From assembly GCA_945910005.1 (NCBI GenBank), contig OX246749.1, positions 20,728,197 through 20,792,196 on the forward strand: DNA of 64,000 nt. The letters are read 5' to 3'. The notes under the pieces were generated by a model that did no database searches, was not told the origin of the DNA, and saw only the letters and a list, made by a program, of their open reading frames with translations. This stretch comes from Isoperla grammatica (taxonomy: Eukaryota > Arthropoda > Insecta > Plecoptera > Perlodidae). The translations under genes and the position numbers were made by a program. Shown here piece by piece: positions 43,801 through 52,842 of this stretch (the stretch's first letter is position 1; each line of letters begins with the position of its first letter).

Positions 43801-44543
43801 ATAATACCTAATAGTAGTTTATTTTGCGACAAGCGCTAGGCGTACCATAGCCTATATCATAACATTATTTGTACACATACATATTAGTTTATCACTCATT
43901 ACTACTCATTACTCAAGGTTATGCGTATGCCACCGACTGACCCAGACTCCCAAATTAACCATAATCATGGGTAGGCCATAGGCTAGAGGGCCTATGCCAA
44001 AATGTATCTAGGCCTAGGCCTACGCTGCACAGCGCAACGAAGTCATGAGACAGGTGGCATGAAAAAGAATGATAACAAACTAACATCTAGGTATACGTGT
44101 AGGCTAGGCAACCTAGGCCTACTCAAAGAGTAAGCCACAGCATAATCTAGCTGAGTGGGCCTAGGTCAAGCCTTTAACTAAACCAAGCACTTACCTTCAA
44201 ACACTGGGATGCTCTCAACATCAATCCATTCTTCAGTAGGACTAGGCCTAGGGGTATTGGCTGTAGCTGTAGCAGTAGAAACGAACACAGCTTTTAGTTT
44301 AGCTTTGTCTGGAATGTGTTCATCCATGATGTCAACATACTCTTCGAAATCAGCATCAAACGTCTGAAGTATAGCAAACGCATCGCCGGCGAATAATCCC
44401 TGCAAGTTCTCGTCTTTGTCGGCCACAGCACTCGCTTCGAAGCTCGCTAATACTAATTGCTTATGAGCTTTCTCCGTATTATTTGGATCGAACCACACTT
44501 TTTTCTTCCTGTTTCCAAATTCTATGATAACTACTCTATCCAT
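39348..44543 (-). CDS. seven-exon host gene, SAMD3-like layout, about 555 residues
   Basis: Minus-strand exons 44195-44543, 43405-43562, 42491-42712, 41840-42012, 41376-41583, 39993-40201, 39348-39695, all with GT/AG edges and matching phases. The N-terminus (MDRVVIIEFGNRKKKVWF) looks like a PB1/ubiquitin-like module. The middle has AAYCKTVAEAYPEIQD followed by AYFKKQLSNCIRNKR; exon 5 has YVRQLLMATTTSRRDWV then DRYPHLRDF; the end has LEGVILFTVNDIEDS. This order resembles vertebrate/invertebrate SAM domain-containing protein 3-like proteins, without an obvious SAM domain. Function unknown. Exon 6 is 209 nt where a multiple of three is required; one base is missing near 40050. No other lesion was seen. 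Confidence 0.65.
39993..40201 (-). CDS. SAMD3-like gene, exon 6 with a one-base lesion
   Basis: Acceptor after a T-run (ttttttcag), donor ACAG|gtaaac. The first part reads FMIDYLSTFQRDLKELKVRY; the last part, in the frame required by exon 7, reads AIQNLRAKRALTIVQ. The switch falls next to an A8 run at about 40046-40055. 209 nt. Confidence 0.6.
40786..40940. repeat. AAAT-type microsatellite
   Basis: About 150 bp of aaat units with gaat, caaa and catac variants, inside intron 5 of the gene at 39348-44543. The minus-strand leucine/tyrosine-rich frame across it is an artefact. Confidence 0.95.
41376..41583 (-). CDS. SAMD3-like gene, exon 5
   Basis: Acceptor aacatgttacag, donor CCTA|gtaagt; 208 nt. 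Alanine/lysine helix then the T-x-x-x-R-R-x-W and YPHLRDF words. Confidence 0.68.
41840..42012 (-). CDS. SAMD3-like gene, exon 4
   Basis: Acceptor aatcttttag, donor CACCAC|gtaagt; 173 nt, leaves two bases over. Reads AYFKKQLSNCIRNKRF, then a cysteine/serine/threonine-rich stretch. Confidence 0.65.
42491..42712 (-). CDS. SAMD3-like gene, exon 3
   Basis: Phase 0 to phase 0, 222 nt. The acceptor giving correct phase is the aaag at 42713-42716; the stronger tag four bases upstream would break frame. Reads MLKHMNAFVRECGNHI and YCKTVAEAYPEIQDRH. Confidence 0.62.
42933..43314 (+). mobile_element. ribozyme-headed short retroposon, copy D
   Basis: 382 bp with the same start and end as copy A; 16-bp duplication tcttaaaaatacaaat at 42917-42932 and 43315-43330. 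It lies in intron 2 of the gene at 39348-44543, antisense to it. P1 at 42933-42939, P2' at 43072-43078, J4/2 CGAAGT retained. Close to copy A in sequence, so both moved fairly recently. Confidence 0.9.
43405..43562 (-). CDS. SAMD3-like gene, exon 2 (linker)
   Basis: Acceptor gtggtattag, donor TTCT|gtaagt; 158 nt, enters after one base and leaves in phase 0. Low-complexity linker (DKVDENTENHSAES). Confidence 0.65.
43563..44194. other. intron 1 of the SAMD3-like gene
   Basis: No element recognised. Contains several aggcct/taggcc words (for example near 44009-44022), typical of this genome. Confidence 0.55.
44195..44543 (-). CDS. SAMD3-like gene, exon 1 (PB1-like module)
   Basis: ATG at 44541-44543, donor GAAG|gtaagt. 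349 nt, leaves one base over. The reading includes ILQTFDADFEEYVDIMDEH, like an acidic PB1 (OPCA-type) edge. Confidence 0.7.
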
Positions 44544-44574
44544 AACGCCTAACCACGTTGAACGAACGAACTTA

Positions 44575-45251
44575 TAGGGATAGTCGGGTGAAAAACTAAA
44601 GAACTACCATTTGTAGATGTCCACCTTTAAATATAAAAAACATGACTAAAAGATACCATACTTTAAAAGCAGGCAGTTAAAAAATTAAAGAAAACGCGAT
44701 TATTTGGTTTGGTGCTACCAAGTAGCACCGAGCAACTTTTCTCATGGTAATTCCCATATAAAAAAAATGTTGACTTGAGAAAGTAAAACCACCGCTAAAA
44801 TAGGGCACTGATCAAAAATCGATCAGGAGGTTTAATGTGCATCGTTTCTCTACCGATAACATGCTTCTTAGTACGAACGTTTACTTCTACTACATACCCT
44901 GCAATTAATTTATTTGTGACATGATGTGTAGAAAAGTTGCAATCTGTTTTGAGCGGTACTGTCCGCAGTCGCCGAGTGTTTCGCGGAGCGCGGGCTGGTC
45001 TCGTATAACACAATGAGTGCTCTGTCTATCGGGAAGGCGCCAGCGACCTCAGAACCGATACAGTTACACTACGCTTTAGAAGAAAAATGCAGCAAGAGCT
45101 GCCGAAGGGAATCTAGTAGAATAGCTAATTGTTCACTATTTTTTTTCTTGCATTGAAGCAACCTATATCAATTGTATTTTACACATAACTAAATTTCATG
45201 GACTAATGACTAATTGGTGATTTTTTAGTTCTTCATCTGACTATCCCTTTA
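44575..45251. mobile_element. inverted-repeat DNA element just upstream of the SAMD3-like gene
   Basis: Left end agggatagtcgggtgaaaaac and right end the approximate inverse (ttcatctgactatccct), with TTA-type flanks (cTTA on the left, TTAa on the right). About 0.68 kb. It starts 32 bp upstream of the start codon at 44543, so it occupies the 5' UTR/promoter position. A Harbinger-type target is possible. Confidence 0.6.
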
Positions 45252-45375
45252 AGCGTATATCAATTCGAACAAGAATGGACAAGAAAATTTAAAATCAAAC
45301 ACTTGTTTGAAATTCAAACACTTGTGCCAGAGTGATCGGAGGTACTAGCGTAGTGTCCAACACAACAGCTATACA

Positions 45376-45397
45376 TTGTTGTTGTTGTTGTTGTTGG

Positions 45398-45464
<67 letters not shown>

Positions 45465-45465
45465 A
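45376..45465. repeat. TTG microsatellite
   Basis: About 29 TTG units with one TGG interruption, near the outer end of the copia LTR. Confidence 0.97.
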
Positions 45466-45498
45466 TGTGCATCCTTAATCATTCAATATAATTATTAT

Positions 45499-45695
45499 TG
45501 TTAGAGGAATTAGGTTTTACCCATCGGATGGACGAAATAATTCGCAGTATATAGTAAGTACGTCTGTCTCCGTTTATTGTGTAGAAAGTAATACAACCGG
45601 AAATCGGTCCAACATCCGTCACATCCTGTGCATCTTCTAAGAAAGAAGAAGATCATTTACAACTATTGTCAGCCAGAGATTACAATGTTCCAACA
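45499..45695 (-). repeat. copia #2 3' LTR
   Basis: 197 bp, on the minus strand starting TGTTGGAAC directly after the purine tract and ending CTCTAACA (TGTT...AACA). It contains AATAAA (plus-strand tttatt at about 45575-45580). The bases just beyond are attat, the expected 5-bp target copy, but its partner was not found. Confidence 0.8.
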
Positions 45696-45816
45696 CTCCC
45701 CCTTAATCTTGACTGACACAAGATTAGAAAAAATAACAAAACTCTTTTAACATTTCAGTAATAATTACATATACAAAACTGAAAAAACAATACAAGGACA
45801 CTCGAACACAAAAATT

Positions 45817-47514
45817 TTATACACACAGTCTCTCGACAAGTTTGTTATGTTTAATTTTTCCAAGTCCCTTGGTTAATACGTCGGCTACCATTTCTTCCGA
45901 ACTTACATGATTTAACACAAGATACTTCTGTTCAATGTACTCTCTAATTCTATGGTACCTTACATCCATGTATTTAGTTCTGCCACCAGCACCTGTGTTC
46001 ATCGCTATCTTTTGCGAACTTTGATTATCATTATAAAGGGTTATACAATCTGATTTTCCAAATAATTCTTGAAGTAAATTTTTCAAATACACAGCCTCAT
46101 CTCCAGCATCGGAAAGAGCGACATATTCAGCCTCAGTGCTGTGTTTTGTTACAATTCTTTGTTTTTTGCTTTCCCAGGACACAGGTCCAGTACCAACCAT
46201 AAACACAAAACCAGTATATGATTTTCGATCAGATACATCATTAGCCCAGTCAGCATCTACATAACCATAGATATGATTATCAGATGCTGTAAAGCGCAAA
46301 TGATAGTCCTTTGTCCCTTGCAGATACCGCAACACTCTTTTTGCTGCCTTCCAATGAGCTTCAGAATGAGCAGTGTTGAACTGGCTCAAATAACTTGCTG
46401 CACAGGCTATATCTGGCCTTGTACACACAGCCAAATACATTAAACATCCCATTAAATGTTGATAGGGAACATTTACGCTCTCATTAGGAGTTATTACTTC
46501 TAGTTTAACACCAGGATCGAGAGGAGTTGAGACGGGATTACAATCCAACATGTTGAAACGTTCTAGGACATTACATACATACTGTTTTTGACTAACTCTA
46601 ATTTCACCAGTAATCTTGTCCCTTTGAAATTCCATTCCCAAACAGTGTTTCAACTCTCCAAGATCTCTTATTTTAAATTCTTTTGACAAACAATTTTTCA
46701 GTTCAGTTTTTGCAGTACGGTTATTAGAAAACACTATAAAATCATCAACATAAAGAGCAATGATAACAATGCCTTCTTTGTTATTTTTAATGTACACACA
46801 TGGCTCTAACTTAGATCTACTAAAGCCTAAGTCAACCAAAATTTGATGTATTTTTATATTCCATGCTCTTGAGGCTTGTTTGAGACCATAAATAGCCTTT
46901 TTTAATAAACATACCTTATTTTCCCCCTGAATGTCGAGACCTTCAAGTACTTCCATGAAGACAACTTCTTCCAACTCTCCATGTTGAAAAGCTGTACTCA
47001 CATCTAGGTGATCAACATTCAATTTTAAACTCGCTGCTAAGCCCAGTAACAGTCTAATTGTTGAGTATCTCACAACCGGAGAGAAAGTCTCTTTGTAGTC
47101 TATACCCTCTTGTTGTGAAAAACCTTTTGCTACGAGCCTAGCTCTATGCCTTTCAACAACTCCATTGGGTCCTCGTTTTATTTTAAAAGCCCATTTGTTT
47201 TTAACTACGTGTGCATCATTAGGCCTATCCACTAATTCCCATGCATTGTTGTCACACAAGGATTTTAGTTCATTTTCCATGGCTATTTTCCACTTTTCTT
47301 TGTCTTTACCCGAAAGGGCTTGTTTAACCGTTTCTGGTTCACCTAACTCTGGTTGAGATTCAACCACATGATATGCGATAAAGTCCGGAAACTGTTTAGG
47401 TGTATGAACCCTACCAGTACGTCTAACTTCTGCAGGTTCCGCATCTCTCCCGACAATTATTGATTCGTGACATTCTCCATTATCTGATTCTGCATCTGCC
47501 TCGGAGGCTTCACT
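45817..47514 (-). pseudogene. copia #2 Pol: reverse transcriptase and RNase H
   Basis: Blocks in order: NAWELVDRPNDAHVVKNKWA, ARLVAKGFSQQEGIDYKETF, DVSTAFQHGELEEVVFME, LLKKAIYGLKQASRAWN, the catalytic LYVDDFIVF, then RNase H with YVDADWAND, SWESKKQRIV and STEAEYVAL. This part (up to the stop at 45817) is an intact reading frame, about 565 residues; the element as a whole is dead because the nested insertion separates it from integrase. Confidence 0.92.
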
Positions 47515-47527
47515 TTGACCTGACCCC
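47515..47527. repeat. 13-bp target duplication, left copy
   Basis: ttgacctgacccc, repeated at 58051-58063, marking the insertion of the I-type LINE into copia #2. The copia reading is continuous when one copy and the insert are ignored. Confidence 0.92.
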
Positions 47528-47577
47528 CCGGTCGAGGTGGGTCCCTCCTCGTGGTGACCGGTGCCCGCATAGAGGGC
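47528..47577 (+). ncRNA. candidate HDV-like fold at LINE 5' end (5' half)
   Basis: CCGGTC (47528-47533) pairs with GACCGG (47556-47561) as a 6-bp P1 starting at the first base of the LINE. GGTGGG (47536-47541) can pair with CCCACC (52408-52413) as P2, and AGAGGGC (47571-47577) with GCCCTCT (52387-52393) as P4. A 7-base L3 (tcctcgt) matches the size in the short retroposon. P3 is weak (two pairs). The partners are now 4.8 kb away because of the LTR insertion. Confidence 0.35.
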
Positions 47578-47643
47578 TCTCGTGCACATCTTTAATCATC
47601 ACTTGCTTCATTTCCCCTTCATCGTCCTTTCTCTTCTTACTTT

Positions 47644-48764
47644 TGAGACGGTACAGGCTTGTCCCACACGGCTTGGGTGTTCTTAGAGCCATATGCGCGT
47701 CAAGTCAAGGGAAACCTCTCAGAAGGGTATCAGTTTTCTAAATTATTTGACATTTTTAACGACGGTCTGGTATTTGTCTTGGAGGGGAGGTCAGAGGTTG
47801 TTACCACGCCGAGGGTGAGAACTTCCACTTCAAGGCAAAGTTCCAGGCTAGTCCATTTTTAGGCCACTACACCCCCCTAGTTAGGGTAAACCAAATTCAA
47901 AATCTTCTATGACGTAACAATAAATGAGCCTTCTGATTGGTCGCCCTAAGAACACAGGGGCAAGTTGGTAGCCGGAGTCCTGAGGGACGAAGGACAGAAC
48001 GAAGACGGCCTTTGGTCGAATAGGTCGGTTTGAGAGAACGTAAGGCGGCCGCTGGCCGGGGAATAATACCGAGACAATGGCCGGTGAGCCGAGTGCGTGT
48101 GAGTGTGCGGACGTGTTGTTTAAGTTAAAATAAAAATTAGTCTAATAATAAGAAACAGCAAATTAATTAATACGTTAACATAAATGAAGAATAACAACAA
48201 ATAATACCCAATAATACAACAATCACGCAATTATAGAACTATCGGCAATTATAGACAATAGACGACAACACCAAAGACAATTAACCAACCACGCTCTCCG
48301 ACTGCATCTACCTAATCGTCATCGATCATCATCATCACCATCACAATCGCTGTCAACCAAGCCATCTCCAGCCAACAACAGCACAGGTATCGTTACTACT
48401 TTTTTTACCATACTATGGCCATAGGGAGGTAGATTAGTACTAACGATATTTCTTCCAGATGTTTTTCTTTTTTCATTCATGTTTGTTTATGTATTTCATT
48501 TTCATTTTATGTGTAACTTTTAGTGTAATTTGTGTCAATTAATTAAACAGTAACATTTATATTTTATACAATTCTATTTTTTTAATTTCCATATCCTACA
48601 ACCATAATCTCATATTTTATTTAAGCAACAACAACTTTTCATATATTTTTTGTGCTCTACCAACAACCCAAAGTTGAGCTAGCTGAGGGTTTGTTTTTCT
48701 AATTGTTTTCATTGTTTTCTTTTCATTTCATTTTATCATGTTTTCATTTATCCGTACTGTCTCA
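47644..48764 (+). repeat. left LTR (1121 bp)
   Basis: Same length as the right LTR; differences are single bases, for example gtgaGaac/gtgaAaac and ccgGgg/ccgAgg. Confidence 0.92.
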
Positions 48765-48766
48765 AA

Positions 48767-48784
48767 TGGCGCCTTGCAACGTGT
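48767..48784 (+). promoter_or_regulatory. putative primer-binding site
   Basis: tggcgccttgcaacgtgt starts two bases after the left LTR. TGGCGCC is the usual first half of Gypsy/retroviral primer sites; the specific tRNA is not determined. Confidence 0.55.
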
Positions 48785-49058
48785 GGCGTGAATCGTAAAA
48801 ACGTATGGGGTCCGATTCACCGCCCAAGATTTATGTTATCTTGTTAATTTTGTATTTTGTTGTTGCAGTATATTTTTATAAAAAGGTTGTAGTGATATAT
48901 TAAACATAAATATTGTAACGAATTGTGATTGTGTTAAGATTAATCATTGTATTTAACGAGCCTTGTAATGTCTTTGTCATATAAGTTGGTAACGAGTGAA
49001 TAAGTAATTGTAGTTTAATAATTGATTTTTTTATAAGAAGTAAAGTTAATTTGAAACA

Positions 49059-49709
49059 ATGGCAGTGAAAAATGGGGAGCTGTTTATGCTCTTAAAGGAA
49101 TTAAAGAAGGATATGAATGACAACACGGAACAGTTAAGAATCGATAATCAGCAGTTAAGAAACGATTTGACAGATAACGTGCGAAGGTTAGAGAGTAAAA
49201 TGGATAATAATGCAGAACAGTTAAGAAAAGATATGAAACAATTCATTGAGGAGTTAAGAAACGATAGGAAGAAGTTTAAGGAAGAGTTAAAAGAAGTAAT
49301 AGTAGAGTGTAAGAATGAGATGCATGAAGTAATCTATGGAAGTAAGGAAGGTAAAAATAAAAGTGTTGAGATAGTAAGTGGCGAATTAGAGTCAAAGATA
49401 AGCGAAGTAGATTCAAGTGTTAATGTGTTGGGGAAGAAAGTAAACGTAGATAAGGGAAAGAAAAGTAACTTCAGTTTAAGGAAAGTAAAGAGGTTGAGGA
49501 AAGGTAAGAAGTTGCGTAAGTTAAAGAAGTGCGGATCAAGTAAGAAAAGAAGTAGAAAGAGAGAGCTAAGGAAGAGAAGTGTTAAATTCAAGAAAGTAGA
49601 GGTAAAAAGGAATAAGGAAAGGCGGGAAAGGAGTAGTGAGAATGTGTCTATTTGTCGGAGTAAGAAGAAATTTAACCCGTTAACTTTCCAAGGTGGTACG
49701 ATAGAGTAA
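49059..49709 (+). CDS. gag-like coiled-coil basic protein of the LTR element
   Basis: 216 residues, ATG in a good context (acaATGG). Residues about 1-105 form a long coiled coil with a repeated E-Q-L-R-x-D pattern (NTEQLRIDNQQLRNDL, NNAEQLRKDMKQ). Residues about 140-205 are extremely basic (RKVKRLRKGKKLRKLKK). It ends NPLTFQGGTIE. There is no zinc knuckle and no known domain. The layout suggests an RNA-binding structural protein of a non-autonomous element. The frame is intact. Confidence 0.65.
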   Translation: MAVKNGELFMLLKELKKDMNDNTEQLRIDNQQLRNDLTDNVRRLESKMDNNAEQLRKDMKQFIEELRNDRKKFKEELKEVIVECKNEMHEVIYGSKEGKNKSVEIVSGELESKISEVDSSVNVLGKKVNVDKGKKSNFSLRKVKRLRKGKKLRKLKKCGSSKKRSRKRELRKRSVKFKKVEVKRNKERRERSSENVSICRSKKKFNPLTFQGGTIE

Positions 49710-51235
49710 ATAAAATCCCGGATGTGACAAATAATTTGCGAGGATGTGCTCCATAAGAGACGAGCGAGTTATTTTGACGAAAGTGGCGATCAAGTAGAGT
49801 TTAGGCCGATTAACAATAGATTAAATAGCGTACGTAATTGTGTTAATTTTAGTTTACGTATTTTGTGTTATGTAAGATGTTTTGTAAACAGCGGGCTGTG
49901 AGCTTGGTTTCGGGGGGTCGGTCTTAGAGGGGTCGTTCAAGGTCAGAGCCTTCAGCTCGCAAACAGATGTTTTTTTGTGTGTGTTGGTGTTACGGTTTCT
50001 GGCACGAGGGGGAGGTAGGACGTATTTGAAGAAATTAGAGACGTAGAGTTCGTTCGCGCTAAGAATTGGGTTTTAAAAGGTGTCATATGGAAGTTTTGTT
50101 AATTTGGAAGTCGTTTAAGTTGGTATTTTGAGAGGAAGTGCAAGGTTTTGTTTGTCAAGTTTCATTGTTTTAAGAGGAGGAGTTCATTTCGGATGTGCGA
50201 TAAGGTTTATGAGGGGTGGATGAGGTAGAATGAAGTTTTATTAATGGAAGTTTAATTTTCAACAGGTTTCGAGTTTTATTTTGGTTAATCGTGAGGTGAG
50301 GGGTAGTTTTCATTTCAATTCAATAAAAGTAATTTAAAAAATTAAATGAATTCGTCTTGTGCGAAATATAAATAAATTGGCGGATGAGTTAGGGTGATAG
50401 TTGTGAAGGTCATTTCAGTTTTAATTGGTAGTAGTTGAGTTTTGTTCATTTAACGTCAAGTCTGTGAGGAAGTGTGGTAATTGTTTTTGACTGTTCGTGG
50501 GTAACTATGGGTAGACTGTTGAGTGGTGGTTAGTATAGCGTGCGTTTTTTATTTTTTTTTGTGCCAACAGATTCTTTTCTTGCACTCACCGGTAGAGAGG
50601 CCGTACTGAGATTTAGTTTTTATGAACAATCTGTTGTGTCGTAATTAATTAATTGGAATAGCGTACGTTTGGTGGTGTTTTTCTTCGTGGGTACCGCTAA
50701 CAGGTGCTATCATAGTGTACTCAGAGCAGAGGTAAAAAAGTAACTGGTTGTGGAGTCATGTTGTAAACTGGAACGATTATTGCCTGAGCCATTCATTTAT
50801 TTGTTGTTCATACAAGAGGGTTTCAAACTGTTGTCACATGTGGAAATAATTTGGTCAAGTGTTGAAAAACAGATGTAAGAAAGAATGTGGGAGAGATTTG
50901 GGTGTGAGACCACAAAAAAAAGTAGGGTCTAGAGGAGGGGTAGTTGTTAGCATTTTACGACGACCCTGTCCGAACAGCCACGTGCCGTTTAAAGAGCTAG
51001 ATGTATAGTGTGATCGTGGTAAGGAGTTTACAGCTCCAACTTTTAATTGTAATCCAACTTAGCATAATGCAAATATTATAATAACTTTAAGTATCATCCT
51101 TGTACTAATTCATAATTAACTTGTAATCGATATGTATTAATTTTAACTTCAATTTTTTGTAATTTTTAAGATTTTTCACTTAAATGGAATATAATTAATT
51201 ACACGTTGTGGTATTTAATTATATTCGAGGGGTAT
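49710..51235. other. interior of the LTR element, no further gene
   Basis: No protease, RT, RNase H or integrase motif seen in any frame. GT-rich on the plus strand. A weak purine tract (gaggggtat) precedes the right LTR. Confidence 0.6.
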
Positions 51236-52356
51236 TGAGACGGTACAGGCTTGTCCCACACGGCTTGGGTGTTCTTAGAGCCATATGCGCGTCAAGTCAA
51301 GGGAAACCTCTCAGAAGGGTATCAGTTTTCTAAATTATTTGACATTTTTAACGACGGTCTGGTATTTGTCTTGGAGGGGAGGTCAGAGGTTGTTACCACG
51401 CCGAGGGTGAAAACTTCCACTTCAAGGCTAAGTTCCAGGCTAGTCCATTTTTAGGGCACTACACCCCCCTAGTTAGGGTAAACCAAATTCAAAATCTTCT
51501 ATGACGTAACAATAAATGAGCCTTCTGATTGGTCGCCCTAAGAACACAGGGGCAAGTTGGTAGCCGGAGTCCTGAGGGACGAAGGACAGAACGAAGACGG
51601 CCTTTGGTCGAATAGGTCGGTTTGAGAGAACGTAAGGCGGCCGCTGGCCGAGGAATAATACCGAGACAATGGCCGGTGAGCCGAGTGCGTGTGAGTGTGC
51701 GGACGTGTTGTTTAAGTTAAAATAAAAATTAGTCTAATAATAAGAAACAGCAAATTAATTAATACGTTAACATAAATGAAGAATAACAACAAATAATACC
51801 CAATAATATAACAATCACGCAATTATAGAACTATCGGCAATTATAGACAATAGACGACAACACCAAAGACAATTAACCAACCACGCTCTCCGACTGCATC
51901 TACCTAATCGTCATCGATCATCATCATCACCATCACAATCGCCGTCAACCAAGCCATCTCCAGCCAACAACAGCACAGGTATCGTTACTACTTTTTTTAC
52001 CATACTATGGCCATAGGGAGGTAGATTAGTACTAACGATATTTCTTCCAGATGTTTTTCTTTGTTCATTCATTTTTGTTTATGTATTTCATTTTCATTTT
52101 ATGTGTAACTTTTAGTGTAATTTGTGTCAATTAATTAAACAGTAACATTTATATTTTATACAATTCTATTTTTTTAATTTCCATATCCTACAACCATAAT
52201 CTCATATTTTATTTAAGCAACAACAACTTTTCATATATTTTTTGTGCTCTACCAACAACCCAAAGTTGAGCTAGCTGAGGGTTTGTTTTTTTAATTGTTT
52301 TCATTGTTTTCTTTTCATTTCATTTTATCATGTTTTCATTTATCCGTACTGTCTCA
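51236..52356 (+). repeat. right LTR (1121 bp)
   Basis: Matches the left LTR over its full length; followed by the 4-bp duplication cttt (52357-52360) and the rest of the LINE 5' UTR. Confidence 0.92.
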
Positions 52357-52360
52357 CTTT

Positions 52361-52842
52361 CATTACCTTCTTCTTCATCCGTGCCGGCCCTCTTTGCGAT
52401 CCAAACGCCCACCAGTCCCCCCTCCCCCAAAAATAGTTCGTTTACGGCTTGTTCCCCTGATGACGACCCTTGCAATGATTAGGTTATGATTCGACTCTCT
52501 GATTGATTTGACAGCACTTGGGCTTGGGCACAGATTGCGTCGGTTGTATGCCCAGTGCAGGAGGTCCCTCTAGGCACCGTCCCAGGGCCGGGGGCCAACT
52601 GCACTGTTAGAAGGCTGATTGCGTCTGTGTCCCATCCGGACGTGAAATTAGCACTTTCCTACATACCTCCTGATGCACGCAGAAATCGTTAACTGGCTCT
52701 ACTTCATGAATGGTGTATGTTGTCATGTCTAGCTGCCCCATGAAATAGACCCTGTTACGTTTACAAGGCCCTATGTGGTAGAACCAACACGGGTTAGTTG
52801 AGTCTGTCATTCCAGGAAACTTTTGTAGGTTGTCTCCAATCA
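52361..52842 (+). other. I-type LINE 5' UTR, second half
   Basis: Continuation of the sequence at 47528-47643. Holds the possible P4' and P2' strands (52387-52393, 52408-52413) of the candidate ribozyme and a C-rich tract (52415-52430). Confidence 0.6.

Larger units (their letters stand above)
47644..52356 (+). mobile_element. non-autonomous LTR retrotransposon with 1121-bp LTRs
   Basis: Two direct 1121-bp repeats starting TGAGAC and ending GTCTCA, flanked by cttt on both sides (47640-47643, 52357-52360). A primer-binding-like TGGCGCC follows the left LTR by two bases. The 2.5-kb interior has one gag-like ORF and no recognisable protease, RT or integrase. The LTRs differ at nine positions by my count (about 0.8%), so the insertion is young. 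Gypsy-type by target size and primer site; depends on another element for RT. Confidence 0.88.

Noticed and set aside
52798..52842. Upstream ATG of the I-type LINE ORF1 as the real start
   Set aside because: The 15 extra residues look like 5' UTR translation; the ATG at 52843 opens the proline-rich start usual for such ORF1s. Not fully excluded.
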